A stretch of 64,000 nt of DNA from Actinocrispum wychmicini. Its GTDB lineage: Bacteria > Actinomycetota > Actinomycetes > Mycobacteriales > Pseudonocardiaceae. The stretch is taken from contig NZ_SLWS01000010.1 of the NCBI RefSeq assembly GCF_004345645.1, positions 372,001 through 436,000 of the forward strand. The letters run 5' to 3'. Under the pieces are notes generated by a model. It was not told where the DNA came from, searched no databases, and worked only from the letters and a program-made list of their open reading frames with translations. Within the stretch, counting starts at the first letter, position 1, and each line of letters starts with the position of its first letter. Below are positions 51,085 to 59,661 of the stretch, one piece after another. Position numbers and translations under genes: made by a program.

Positions 51085-52143
51085 TCAGATTCGTTGGTAG
51101 AGGACGCCCAGGATGGGGACCCACCGGGGGTCGGGGCCGGCCGCGCTGGTGATCAGCCGGTTCGTGGTGAAGCCCAGGGCGAGACCCGCGTCCGGGTCGG
51201 CGAACGCGAGGGCGCCGCCCGCGCCGCTGTGGCCGAACGCGGTGGGGTTCGGTGCGAACGGGCGTACCTCGTTGGGCAGCATGAAGCCGAGTCCGAAGCG
51301 GGTGTTCCCGTGCAGCACCAGGTCCGGGCCGTCGCTGTGGGCGGTGGTCGCCAGGGTGTGGTCGCCGTCGAGCACTTGGGCGTACATCGTGGCGAGCGCG
51401 CGGGCGGTGGCGTGGCCGTTCGCGGCCGGAATTCGGGCTTCCCGCCAGGCGTCGGTGGTGGCCACGCCGGGGACGAGCAGATCCGGCAGGCCCACGAACG
51501 CCTTGGCGGTCAACGAATTCGCGTCGCTCATCGCGGCGAACAGGGCGGGTCCGGTGACCGGGCCGGCTTCCGGCGGTGGCAGGTCGGCGGCTCGGTGCCA
51601 TTCGGTGCGTGGCAGGCCGATCCACAGGTCCGGCACGCCCAGGTCGGCCACCAGGGTGTCCAGCTCCCGGCCGCTGGCTCGGCGCACCAGCTCGCCGGCC
51701 AGCCAGCCGAAGGTCACGGCGTGGTAGCCGTGTGCCGAACCCGGTGGCCACCACGGCTTCTGCCCGGTGAGGGCGTCGGTCATGGCCTGCCAGTCGTAGA
51801 TGTCGGACGGTTCGCTGAGGGCGGCCAGTCCGGCCTGGTGGGACAGCAGTTCGGCGACCGTCACGTCGGTGGTGAACTGCGGCCAGTAGGCGCGGACAGG
51901 CGCGTCCGGCCGCAGTTCACCACGCTGGATCAGGACGTTCGCGACGGCCGCGAGTACCCCCTTGGTGACCGAGAAGACGTTGGCGACCGTGTCGTGCTCC
52001 CACGGCCTGCCTTCGGCCGCGGCACCGCCCCAGATGTCGACCAGTACGCGTCCGCGAGCGATCACGGTCAACGCGGCGCCGCCCTTGTCAAGCCCGGCGC
52101 AGAACGCTTCGTCGACCGCGGCGAAGGCAGGGTCGCAGATCAT
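51085..52143 (-). CDS. Serine hydrolase, class C beta-lactamase/esterase fold
   Basis: 352 residues. SVTKG (S-x-x-K nucleophile), YHAVTFGWLAGELV (the YxN-like tyrosine) and FGHSGAGGALAFADPDAG near the end (HxG). No signal peptide, so cytoplasmic; EstB-like esterases fit better than a lactamase. ATG at 52143 behind GGGGAGG. The last gene of the run from PadR; it resembles the next gene upstream, probably a paralogue without export signal. Confidence 0.88.
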   Translation of the reverse strand: MICDPAFAAVDEAFCAGLDKGGAALTVIARGRVLVDIWGGAAAEGRPWEHDTVANVFSVTKGVLAAVANVLIQRGELRPDAPVRAYWPQFTTDVTVAELLSHQAGLAALSEPSDIYDWQAMTDALTGQKPWWPPGSAHGYHAVTFGWLAGELVRRASGRELDTLVADLGVPDLWIGLPRTEWHRAADLPPPEAGPVTGPALFAAMSDANSLTAKAFVGLPDLLVPGVATTDAWREARIPAANGHATARALATMYAQVLDGDHTLATTAHSDGPDLVLHGNTRFGLGFMLPNEVRPFAPNPTAFGHSGAGGALAFADPDAGLALGFTTNRLITSAAGPDPRWVPILGVLYQRI

Positions 52144-52164
52144 CGAAGACCTCCCCGAGATAGT

Positions 52165-52183
52165 CAACCAAGGTTGTGCAACC
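52165..52183. promoter_or_regulatory. Overlapping palindromes before the serine hydrolase
   Basis: CAACC-AA-GGTTG-TG-CAACC: two palindromes sharing the middle GGTTG, 22 nt before the start in an 85-nt gap. Possible operator of an internal promoter. Confidence 0.45.
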
Positions 52184-52228
52184 GTAGTTGAATACCTGTG
52201 GGTCAGGCAAGGGGAGGGGTTCTACCTG

Positions 52229-53584
52229 CTATCCGAGGCAGGATCGGACGGCCGTGGCCAGGTCCGCCGCCCGCGGGTCGTCCGGCCGGTAGGACCAGAG
52301 GTTCGTGACGTAGCCGAAGCCGACACCGGCGTCGGGTTCGGCGAAGCCGATCGATCCGCCGGAGCCCAAGTGGCCGAACGACGCCGGCCCGGCCATCGGC
52401 ATCGGCGGGCAGGCCCGCATGAACCCGAGCGACATGTAGAAGGACCGGTCAGACGGGATGTCCAGGCCGGGCGGCAGCCCGTACATGTGCGTCTTGTCGG
52501 TCTGGACGACGTTCATCCGCCTGACCGTCGCCGGACGCATCAGCCGCACTCCGTCGACCCTGCTCACCGTGGCGGCGTACATCCGGGCCAGCGACCGTGC
52601 GTCCGAGACCATGTTCGCGGCCGGGAACTCGGACTCGAGCCAGGCATGTTTGAGCCAGTACGCGGTCGTGGCGTCCAGGGCACCGCCGAGGGAGACGGCG
52701 CGGTCCTGGACCGAACCCGGAGCGTACAGGGCTTGGATCCACGCGGTGACCGTGGCCTCGTCGAGCCCGGTCAACTTGATCATCCCGGCGGTCAGCTGCT
52801 CCAGGGTCAGCGGTGCGGCGTCCTCGATCAGGGCCAGCCGTCGCCGTTGTTTCTCGGGCAGCCCGATCCAGGTGCTCAGGCCCAGTGGCGCGGCCACCTC
52901 CTCGGCGAAGAACGTGCCGAGTGACTTGCCGGTGATCCGGCGCACGACCTCGCCGACCAGGAACCCGTAGGTCTCGGCGTGGTAGACATGCGCCGTGCCC
53001 GGCTGCCACAGCGGCGGCTGTGCCTCGAGCGCACGGATGACCGGGTGCCACGCGCACGCCTGCTCGAACGTGAGCGGTCCGTCGACGATCGGTAGACCGG
53101 CCTGGTGGGACAGTAACAACCGGACCGGGATCTGGTCCTTGCCGTTGGCGCCGAACTCCGGCCAGTACTTGACCACCGGGGCGTCCAGATCCAGCAGACC
53201 CCGGTCGGCCAGGATATGGGCACAGATCGCGGTGGCGCCCTTGGTGGCGGACGCGACCCGGACGACGGTGTTCCTGCGCCACGGCAGGTTCGCCTTGCGA
53301 TCGGCGAGGCCGTCCCACAGGTTGACGACCGGGCGACCGCCTACGTAGACGCTGACCGCCGCGCCGATCTCGCCGGGGTCTCCCTTGAAGTTCGCGCGGA
53401 ACACGTCGGCGACCTTGCCCCAGCCGTGCTCGACGCCGTTCTCGTCGCAGTCGTTGCTACCGCTCGCGGAGGCGGTGCCGCTGCCGCCGAGGGCGGCGAG
53501 CGCGCCGGCGGCGGCCACCCCCTTCAACACGGCCCGGCGACCGTAATGTCCCTGTTCGGGTGTCCCGCTTGTGGTGTCTTCCAT
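52229..53584 (-). CDS. Tat-exported serine hydrolase (beta-lactamase family)
   Basis: 451 residues. Tat signal (GRRAVLKGVAAAGALAALGG), nucleophile SATKG, YHAETYGFLVGEVV and FGHLGSGGSIGFAEPDAG. Exported folded; esterase or D-aminopeptidase-like activity is inferred. It starts 20 nt after the DUF4097 stop with GGAAGGA as site. With 51085 it makes an exported/cytoplasmic pair of the same family. Confidence 0.88.
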   Translation of the reverse strand: MEDTTSGTPEQGHYGRRAVLKGVAAAGALAALGGSGTASASGSNDCDENGVEHGWGKVADVFRANFKGDPGEIGAAVSVYVGGRPVVNLWDGLADRKANLPWRRNTVVRVASATKGATAICAHILADRGLLDLDAPVVKYWPEFGANGKDQIPVRLLLSHQAGLPIVDGPLTFEQACAWHPVIRALEAQPPLWQPGTAHVYHAETYGFLVGEVVRRITGKSLGTFFAEEVAAPLGLSTWIGLPEKQRRRLALIEDAAPLTLEQLTAGMIKLTGLDEATVTAWIQALYAPGSVQDRAVSLGGALDATTAYWLKHAWLESEFPAANMVSDARSLARMYAATVSRVDGVRLMRPATVRRMNVVQTDKTHMYGLPPGLDIPSDRSFYMSLGFMRACPPMPMAGPASFGHLGSGGSIGFAEPDAGVGFGYVTNLWSYRPDDPRAADLATAVRSCLG

Positions 53585-53604
53585 GGTGTAGTCCTTCCTT
53601 GCGA

Positions 53605-54441
53605 TCAGGCAGCCGCACGCTGGATGACGATGTCGTCGAGCCGCGTGCGGGCGTGGATCTTGACCTGGTTGTCGAACCCGTCCGGGTTGTCCTGTGCGGG
53701 CAGGGAGTTGCGCACCGCCCCCTTCGTGCTCTTGGCGTCCACCGAGGCGGCGGAGCCGTCGCTGACGCCGACCTCGATGCCACCGGAGGCGTTCACCAGC
53801 TCCGCCCGGCCGCGCGTCATCCGGCCGATCCGGATCGGACAGTTCGCCGCCTTGGCGGTGACACTGCCCTCGGTGCGGTCGATGTCGAAGCTGCCGTTGG
53901 CGCTGCTGAGATCGACGTCGGACAGGGCGTGGCCGATCCAGACCTTGCCGGTCGAGCCCTCGTACCTGACGACGCCCTTGACCTCACCGATCCGCACCCC
54001 GGCCGCGCCGCCTTCGATGTCGACGCTCCCGGCGACGTGCCCGACCGCGACCCCACCGGCCGAGAGGTTCCCCCGCAGCGCTCCGATGTGGTCGAGTTGG
54101 ACCTGCCCGGACGCCATGTTCAGGGCACAGTCGCCGAGCACGCCGTCAGCGTGCACGTCCGTCCACGCCGTGTTCAGGACCAGCCTGGATCCGACCGGCA
54201 GTTCGATCGTGATGGCGACCGAACCGTTCTGGTCACCCGACTTGGTCGTCTTGACCGACAGTTCGCCGGCGGCGAAGTCGACCTTGGTGTTCTCGGCCAC
54301 CCGCACGTCCGACTTGTTCGCGCTGCTGATGGGCTCGACCAGCACCACGGTGTCGGACCGGTCGCTTGCGGCGACCCGAACATGGGCGCCCGCGGTGGTC
54401 AATGTGGCCGTGATCGGCGCGGGCGTGGCGAATGCGGGCAT
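53605..54441 (-). CDS. DUF4097-family beta-repeat protein
   Basis: 278 residues, nearly all short beta strands with G/D-rich turns (VDIEGGAAGVRIGEVKGVV, GRAELVNASGGIEVGVSDG), i.e. a DUF4097 right-handed helix. No signal peptide or TM. Such proteins often accompany PadR or envelope stress genes; function unknown. RBS AGGGGAG. Follows the DrrB-like gene by 64 nt. Confidence 0.85.
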   Translation of the reverse strand: MPAFATPAPITATLTTAGAHVRVAASDRSDTVVLVEPISSANKSDVRVAENTKVDFAAGELSVKTTKSGDQNGSVAITIELPVGSRLVLNTAWTDVHADGVLGDCALNMASGQVQLDHIGALRGNLSAGGVAVGHVAGSVDIEGGAAGVRIGEVKGVVRYEGSTGKVWIGHALSDVDLSSANGSFDIDRTEGSVTAKAANCPIRIGRMTRGRAELVNASGGIEVGVSDGSAASVDAKSTKGAVRNSLPAQDNPDGFDNQVKIHARTRLDDIVIQRAAA

Positions 54442-54505
54442 GACAAATCTCCCCTTGTTGGCTGAGTACGTGATTGTTGGTGGGCGAGCCTTTGGGCTAC
54501 GCCGG

Positions 54506-55270
54506 TCAGGTGATCTTGCGGCGGTAGGTGGCCGCGGCGAAGTAGTAGGCGACGGCGAGGATGCCGACGCACCAGGCGAGGGCGATCCAGATGTCGTCGC
54601 CGACCGGCTGCTCGGCGAACAGGGCGCGGATGGAGTTGACGATGGACGTCACCGGCTGGTGCTCGGCGAAGAAGCGGACCGGGCCCGGCATGGAGTCGGT
54701 GGGCACGAAGGCCGAACTGAGGAACGGCAGGAAGATGAGCGGGTAGGAGAACGCGCTCGCGCCGTCCACGGACTTCGCGGTGAGCCCGGGGATGACGGCC
54801 AGCCACGTCAGGGCCAGGGTGAACAGGACCAGGATGCCGGCGACCGCGAGCCAGGCGGGCAGTCCCGCCGGGGAGCGGAAGCCCATGAGCAGGGCGACCA
54901 GCGTGACGACCACGAGGGAGATCAGGTTGGCGACCAGCGAGGTCAGCACGTGCGCCCAGAGCACGGCCGATCGGGCGATCGGCATGGACTGGAAGCGTTC
55001 GAAGATGCCGCCCTTCATGTCCAGGAACAGCCGGAACGCGGTGTAGGAGATGCCCGAGGCGACCGTGATCAGCAGGATGCCGGGCAGCATGTAGGTCACG
55101 TACGACGAATCCGAGCCGGTCTTGATCGCGCCGCCGAACACGTAGACGAACAGCAGCATCATGGCGATCGGCATGATCGCGGTGGTGATGATGGTGTCCG
55201 GGCTGCGCGCGATGTGCCGCAGGGACCGTCCCAACAGGATATTGGTGTCGCCGACGAAGTGCTTGCTCAT
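54506..55270 (-). CDS. ABC-2 type permease (DrrB-like)
   Basis: 254 residues with six TM helices (TAIMPIAMMLLFVYVFGGA, MLPGILLITVASGISYTAF, LVVVTLVALLMGF and others). It matches daunorubicin-resistance-type export permeases that pump drugs or lipids. Its ATG overlaps the ATPase stop (ATGA). Substrate not known. Confidence 0.9.
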   Translation of the reverse strand: MSKHFVGDTNILLGRSLRHIARSPDTIITTAIMPIAMMLLFVYVFGGAIKTGSDSSYVTYMLPGILLITVASGISYTAFRLFLDMKGGIFERFQSMPIARSAVLWAHVLTSLVANLISLVVVTLVALLMGFRSPAGLPAWLAVAGILVLFTLALTWLAVIPGLTAKSVDGASAFSYPLIFLPFLSSAFVPTDSMPGPVRFFAEHQPVTSIVNSIRALFAEQPVGDDIWIALAWCVGILAVAYYFAAATYRRKIT

Positions 55271-56055
55271 GACTGTTCCTTACGGCCGGCCGCACCGACG
55301 AGCGCGAGGAAGACGTCCTCGAGGGTCGGTTGCTTCTCGACGTATTCGACCTTGGCGGGTGGGAGGAGTTGCTTGAGTTCGGTGAGGGTGCCGTTCACCA
55401 GGATCCGGCCCTCGTGCAGGATCGCGATCCGGTCGGCGAGGTGTTCGGCCTCGTCCAGGTACTGCGTGGTGAGCAGGACCGTGGTGCCGCGGCCGGCGAG
55501 TTCCTTGACGGTCTGCCACACCTCGATGCGGCCCTCGGGGTCGAGCCCGGTGGTCGGCTCGTCGAGGAAGATCACCGGCGGGCCGCCGACCAGGCTCATC
55601 GCGATGTCGAGCCGGCGGCGCATGCCACCGGAGTAGGTCGACGCCTTCCGGGCGCCCGCCTCGGTCAGCGAGAACCGCCGCAGCAGGTCGTCCGCGATCC
55701 CGCCCGGATCCTTGAGGTGCCGCAACCGGGCGACGAGCACGAGGTTCTCCCGTCCGGTGAGGATCTCGTCGACGGCCGCGAACTGTCCGGTGAGGCTGAT
55801 CGACTCCCGCACGTCCGGGGCCTGGGTGGCGACGTCGAAGCCGTTCACGCTGGCGGCGCCCGCGTCGGCCTTGAGCAGGGTGGACAGGATCTTCACGGCG
55901 GTGGTCTTGCCGGCCCCGTTGGAGCCGAGCAGGGCGAAGATGCTGCCCGGCGCGACGTCGAAGTCCACGCCGCGCAACACATGCAGGGTCTTGTAGGACT
56001 TCTCCAGGCCGCGCACGCTGATCGCCGGTCCGGCGGTGGTGGTGTGGGTGCTCAT
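55267..56055 (-). CDS. ABC exporter ATPase (DrrA-like)
   Basis: 262 residues: Walker A GSNGAGKTT, Q-loop SLTGQFAAVDEILTGRENL, signature YSGGMRRRLDIA, Walker B VIFLDEPTTGLDPEGR, H-loop TTQYLDEAEHL, and the DrrA C-terminal tail (LEDVFLALVG). The start MSTHTTTAGP at 56055 overlaps the DUF1048 stop. It powers the DrrB-like permease. Confidence 0.93.
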   Translation of the reverse strand: MSTHTTTAGPAISVRGLEKSYKTLHVLRGVDFDVAPGSIFALLGSNGAGKTTAVKILSTLLKADAGAASVNGFDVATQAPDVRESISLTGQFAAVDEILTGRENLVLVARLRHLKDPGGIADDLLRRFSLTEAGARKASTYSGGMRRRLDIAMSLVGGPPVIFLDEPTTGLDPEGRIEVWQTVKELAGRGTTVLLTTQYLDEAEHLADRIAILHEGRILVNGTLTELKQLLPPAKVEYVEKQPTLEDVFLALVGAAGRKEQS

Positions 56056-56429
56056 CGGGTCTGCTCTTCCTCGGCGCGTGTGATGGCGTCGGTCAGTTGT
56101 TTCCGTGCGCGGGCGGGGACGTAGCCGCCCTCCGTGTAGTTCTGGACGAATGTCTCGATGAACTCCATCGGGTTCTCCCCGACGACCTCGCGGATCGGCG
56201 TTCCGTCCGCAGCGGCCTGGTCGAACAGGTCGGCGAGGTCCTCGAACATCGACTCGGCGCGGTCGCCGTCGCTGGGGACGAAGTGCATCAGGTACCGCTC
56301 GATCGCGTCGACCACGTCGCGGTACGGCTCTGGCATCCGTTTCACCCGCGCCTTGTACTCCCGCCATCGCCGCTTCGGGCCGATCACCTTGTCGACGAAG
56401 CCGCCTTTGTCCACATCGGACATGGTCAT
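56052..56429 (-). CDS. DUF1048 protein
   Basis: 125 residues, helical: VIGPKRRWREYKARVKRMPEPYRDVVDAIERYL is the DUF1048 core. Such proteins regularly sit between PadR regulators and DrrAB-type transporters; function unknown. Both ends overlap neighbours as ATGA. An ATG at 56423 is an alternative start. Confidence 0.88.
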   Translation of the reverse strand: MTMSDVDKGGFVDKVIGPKRRWREYKARVKRMPEPYRDVVDAIERYLMHFVPSDGDRAESMFEDLADLFDQAAADGTPIREVVGENPMEFIETFVQNYTEGGYVPARARKQLTDAITRAEEEQTR

Positions 56430-56755
56430 TTCCCTTCTTCGCGGAGCTGGTGGAGTCGTTCGGTGAGGAAGCTCCAGGTCCTCCAGAACTCTTCGAGGTT
56501 CTCCCGGCCCTGGGCGTTGAGCGTGTACACCTTGCGTGGCGGCCCCTTCTCGGACGGGACCTTTTCCACGTCGACGAGGCCGCGCTGCTCGATCCGGATG
56601 AGCAGGGCGTACACGGTGCCCTCAGCGATGTCGGAGAACCCCTGATCCCGCAGCCACGCCGTGATCTCGTAGCCGTACGCGGACCGGCTGGACAGGATGG
56701 CCAGGACGATGCCCTCCAGCGTTCCCTTGAGCATCTCGGTCACCTGCTTGCCCAT
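56426..56755 (-). CDS. PadR-family transcriptional repressor
   Basis: 109 residues: winged HTH (MLKGTLEGIVLAILSSRSAYGYEI, EGTVYALLIRIEQRGLV) and the short C-terminal helix of PadR subfamily 2. It heads an operon with a DrrAB exporter; such repressors release their own promoter on binding the exported drug. AAGGAGG site. Operator sequences described separately. Confidence 0.93.
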   Translation of the reverse strand: MGKQVTEMLKGTLEGIVLAILSSRSAYGYEITAWLRDQGFSDIAEGTVYALLIRIEQRGLVDVEKVPSEKGPPRKVYTLNAQGRENLEEFWRTWSFLTERLHQLREEGK

Positions 56756-56775
56756 GGAACACCTCCTTCGGACTG

Positions 56776-56830
56776 CTACTCAGTGATGCTGACTACTGGT
56801 AGATAGTATCACTGAATAGTGGCGGTGCAA
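56776..56830 (-). promoter_or_regulatory. PadR promoter and inverted-repeat operator
   Basis: Minus-strand -35 TTGCAC (56825-56830), 16-bp spacer, -10 TACTAT (56803-56808). It is flanked by CTACTCAGTGAT (56776-56787) and its 11/12 inverted copy ATCACTGAATAG (56808-56819), with a central CTAC-TG-GTAG (56793-56802). Confidence 0.7.
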
Positions 56831-57093
56831 GCGCCCGGTCTCCGGTCGACGTCATCGTCCTCAGTGGTCATTGATCAAACGATCGACCGGATGGCCGGCG
56901 CCGGCGACTCCGGACGGTCCGGCCATGCTGTCCGCGCTGGTCACCCCTTGAACTGATCACGGTGACCACGGTGATCCACCGCCCTGACACCGCGCAGTCA
57001 CCGCGCTGACACGGGACTCGTCCGGTGGACGTGGTGGCTCGGATGCTGGGAAAACGACTTCTGCGGTGCACCGCGCGCGATGAGGATGAGGGG
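56831..57093. other. Gap with short inverted repeats
   Basis: No gene recognised. ATGGCCGG (56891) and CCGGCCAT (56919) form an inverted repeat, and GATCAC/GTGATC flank a centre around 56960. It must hold the promoter of the MFS gene; none is clear. Confidence 0.35.
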
Positions 57094-58284
57094 GTGACTG
57101 TCGCCCGCGAGGCCGTGCCCTGGAGGTCGATGGTTCCGCTGGCCTCGGTCAGCGTGGTCGTCGGGGTCAGTGGAGCTCTGGCGCTGCCGTTCACGTCGCT
57201 GTTCCTCACCGCGGAGGTCGGCGTGTCCTCGGTGGAACTGGGCGCGTTCCTGCTGGTCGCCGCGTTGGCCGGGCTGGTCGGCAGCACTCTGCTCGGCCGG
57301 TTGTCGGACAGCCGGGCGGTCCGGCGCAACCTGCTGGTGATCGGCGCGGCCGCTGGCACAGTCGGGTTCGGGCTGTACGCGGTGCTGCGGTCGTACTGGG
57401 CGCTGTTGGCGGTGGCGTGCACGCTGGTCGCCGTGGCGACGTCGCTGCTGTCCCAGATGTTCGCGTACGCGCGGCAGTCGGCGGAACGGGCCAACCCGGT
57501 CAAGGCGCCGCTGATCATCAGCAGCCTGCGGACCATGCTGTCGATCGCGTGGGTCGGCGGTCCGCCACTGGCCGCGTTGCTCATCCAGGTCGGCGGCTAC
57601 ACCGCCCTCTACGGTGCCACGGCCCTGCTGTACGCGACCGCGGCGCTGATCGCGGCACGCCTGCCCGAACTCGGTCTGACGGCCAAGGAGACCGCTGTCG
57701 TTCCCCGGCGCCCGCAGATCACGCTGGCGACAGGCGCGTTCGTGCTGGTGAACGGCGCCATCGCGCTCTGCGTCTCAGGCCTGCCGTTGTACGTCACCGA
57801 CACCCTGCACGGCACGCCCGGCGACGCGGGCCTGGTGCTCGGCCTGTGCGCCGCGTTGGAGATCCCGCTGATGCTCTGGTTCGGCGTGCTGGCGGTCAAG
57901 GCGGACCAGCACCGCCTGGTCTGCCTTGGCGCGGCCGTCGCCCTGCTGTACGAGGGAGTGATGCTGGCCACCAGCGACATCTGGCAGGTGGCGGCCGCGC
58001 AGTTGCTGCACGCGGTGGTGATCTCGGCGGTCGGGGGAGTGGGCATCAGCTACTTCCAGTCGCTGGCGCCGGACCGGCCGGGCTTCGCCACCACGTTGTA
58101 CACCAACACGTTGACGGTCGGCTCGATGATCGCCGGGCCGCTGCTTGGCCTGGCCAAACAACTCGGCTACCGCGACGTGTACCTGATGGCGCTCGGCATG
58201 TCCGCGGCCGGTGTCGCCCTCCTGCTGGGCGTCCGGAGTCCTAAGCGGACTGTCCGGCCAGGACAGCCGTCAGCAGCTGGGTGA
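57094..58284 (+). CDS. MFS transporter, sugar efflux (SetA)-like
   Basis: 396 residues, 12 TM (ASVSVVVGVSGALALPFTS opening, LGRLSDSRAVRRNLLV loop after TM2). It resembles the SET sugar/drug efflux group more than importers. GTG at 57094 (VTVAREAVPW) behind GAGG; the upstream frame to 57025 is not membrane-like. Its 3' end overlaps the convergent nucleoside hydrolase gene by 44 bp. Confidence 0.85.
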   Translation: MTVAREAVPWRSMVPLASVSVVVGVSGALALPFTSLFLTAEVGVSSVELGAFLLVAALAGLVGSTLLGRLSDSRAVRRNLLVIGAAAGTVGFGLYAVLRSYWALLAVACTLVAVATSLLSQMFAYARQSAERANPVKAPLIISSLRTMLSIAWVGGPPLAALLIQVGGYTALYGATALLYATAALIAARLPELGLTAKETAVVPRRPQITLATGAFVLVNGAIALCVSGLPLYVTDTLHGTPGDAGLVLGLCAALEIPLMLWFGVLAVKADQHRLVCLGAAVALLYEGVMLATSDIWQVAAAQLLHAVVISAVGGVGISYFQSLAPDRPGFATTLYTNTLTVGSMIAGPLLGLAKQLGYRDVYLMALGMSAAGVALLLGVRSPKRTVRPGQPSAAG

Positions 58285-59200
58285 ACAGGTCCTTGTCCGC
58301 CGTGAACGCGACGTCGGCGTTCGGGGCCTCGGCGTTGGGCCGCAGGTCCATGACGGTCCGGCCGATGGTGTGGACGCCGATGGTCTCGACCGTGACGTGC
58401 ACCCGGCGGGTGCTGACGACGTCGGGACGGACCAGGTAGGCGGTGCAGACGGCATCGTGGACGGGCGCGGTCTGGTCGACCTTGGCGCCGTGGTTGGCGG
58501 AGTACGCGTCGATCCGGCGGGTGATCAGGGTCGCGGCGGCGGTGCCCGCCGGGGTGCCAAGGGCGGCGAACGCGGCACAGTCCGCGCGGGTGATCAGTGC
58601 CTGGTGGGTGGCGTCCAGCGGGACCAGGGTGAGGCGCTCGAAACCGGCCGCGAAGACCATGTTGGCCGCCTCCGGGTCGACCCAGATGTTGAACTCCGCC
58701 GAGGCGGTGACGTTGCCGTAGGCGTGCGCGCCGCCCATGATCACCACCTGTGCCACGGCGTCCACAATGGATGGGTCGATCGCCAGCGCGGTCGCGACGT
58801 TGCTGAGCGGGCCGACCGCGACCAGGGTGACCGGGTCCGACGTGGACCGGAGCGTCTCCACCAGGAACTCCACCGCCCCGGTGGGCTGGGCCGAGCTGGT
58901 CGCGGCGGGCAACGGGAGCGCGCCGCCGTGCATGTCGTTCTTCGTGCCCTGGGCGAAGTGCAGCCGGCCGGGGAACCCGTGCCGGGCGATCGGGCCGGCC
59001 AGCCCCGGGTACACCGGGATGTCCGCGCGGCCGATGTGGTCGAGCACCCGCAGGGTGTTGTCCGTGGTGGCGGCCAGTGGCACGTTGCCGTTCACCGTGG
59101 TCACGCCGACCAGGTCCAGGTCGGGGTGCAGGGCGGCGAACATGATCGCCACCGCGTCGTCGGTGCCGGTGTCCACGTCCAGGATCAGTTTGCGCGGCAT
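58241..59200 (-). CDS. Nucleoside hydrolase (IUNH family)
   Basis: 319 residues. DVDTGTDDAVAI at the N-terminus is the Ca-binding signature; TTVNGNVPL, VAVGPLSNVATAL, VIMGGA and AEFNIWVDPEAANMVF complete the active site. Cleaves ribonucleosides to base and ribose. No signal peptide. Downstream of the MmcQ-like gene by 7 nt, so likely cotranscribed. Confidence 0.94.
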   Translation of the reverse strand: MPRKLILDVDTGTDDAVAIMFAALHPDLDLVGVTTVNGNVPLAATTDNTLRVLDHIGRADIPVYPGLAGPIARHGFPGRLHFAQGTKNDMHGGALPLPAATSSAQPTGAVEFLVETLRSTSDPVTLVAVGPLSNVATALAIDPSIVDAVAQVVIMGGAHAYGNVTASAEFNIWVDPEAANMVFAAGFERLTLVPLDATHQALITRADCAAFAALGTPAGTAAATLITRRIDAYSANHGAKVDQTAPVHDAVCTAYLVRPDVVSTRRVHVTVETIGVHTIGRTVMDLRPNAEAPNADVAFTADKDLFTQLLTAVLAGQSA

Positions 59201-59207
59201 GGCGACA

Positions 59208-59549
59208 TCATGCCCCGAGGTACTCCCGCCACACCTTCTTCGGCACGACCATCCGCCACGCGTCCACGACGAGTTCCTCGAGTTCGTCGCGCTCGATCTC
59301 GGCCAGCCACACCCGTACCCAGTGGAACCGCATGTCCGATTCGACCGGCAGGTGGAACTTGCCGGGGTCGCTGGCGATGAGCGCCTCGCGGGCCTCCTTG
59401 GGGTAGGCGAAGCCCATCTCGGTCTCGTCCCGGGACAGCGCCACGAACACGATCCGGCCGACCCGGAACTTCACCCGGTCACGGACCAGCACCTCGTAGG
59501 CGCGCGGCAGCGGCGAGGCGACCGCGCGGACGTCGTTGATGGTGACCAC
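59208..59549 (-). CDS. MmcQ/YjbR-family protein
   Basis: 113 residues: INDVRAVASPLPRAYEVLV, VFVALSRDETEMGFAYPKEA and FHWVRVWLAEIERDEL, the double-wing fold of MmcQ/YjbR proteins, described as DNA-binding-like; function unknown. First gene of a pair with the nucleoside hydrolase. Confidence 0.88.
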   Translation of the reverse strand: MVTINDVRAVASPLPRAYEVLVRDRVKFRVGRIVFVALSRDETEMGFAYPKEAREALIASDPGKFHLPVESDMRFHWVRVWLAEIERDELEELVVDAWRMVVPKKVWREYLGA

Positions 59550-59661
59550 GGGCCTCAGTGTGCCCTGATCTTGGTGAAGACCGGTTCAGCTGGTCAGCGA
59601 CCGGTCCAGTTGGTGTCACGACGTTACCTTGATCGCGGGGTGTGAGGCAGACTCTGCGTCC

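Noticed and set aside
56891..56926. ATGGCCGG/CCGGCCAT inverted repeat as a terminator
   Set aside because: It lies between divergent genes where no transcript should end; it may be chance in GC-rich DNA.
58241..58284. Overlap of the MFS and nucleoside hydrolase genes as a misassembly or wrong stop
   Set aside because: Both C-termini look natural, and short convergent overlaps are common in this genome type (see also 23808-23811).
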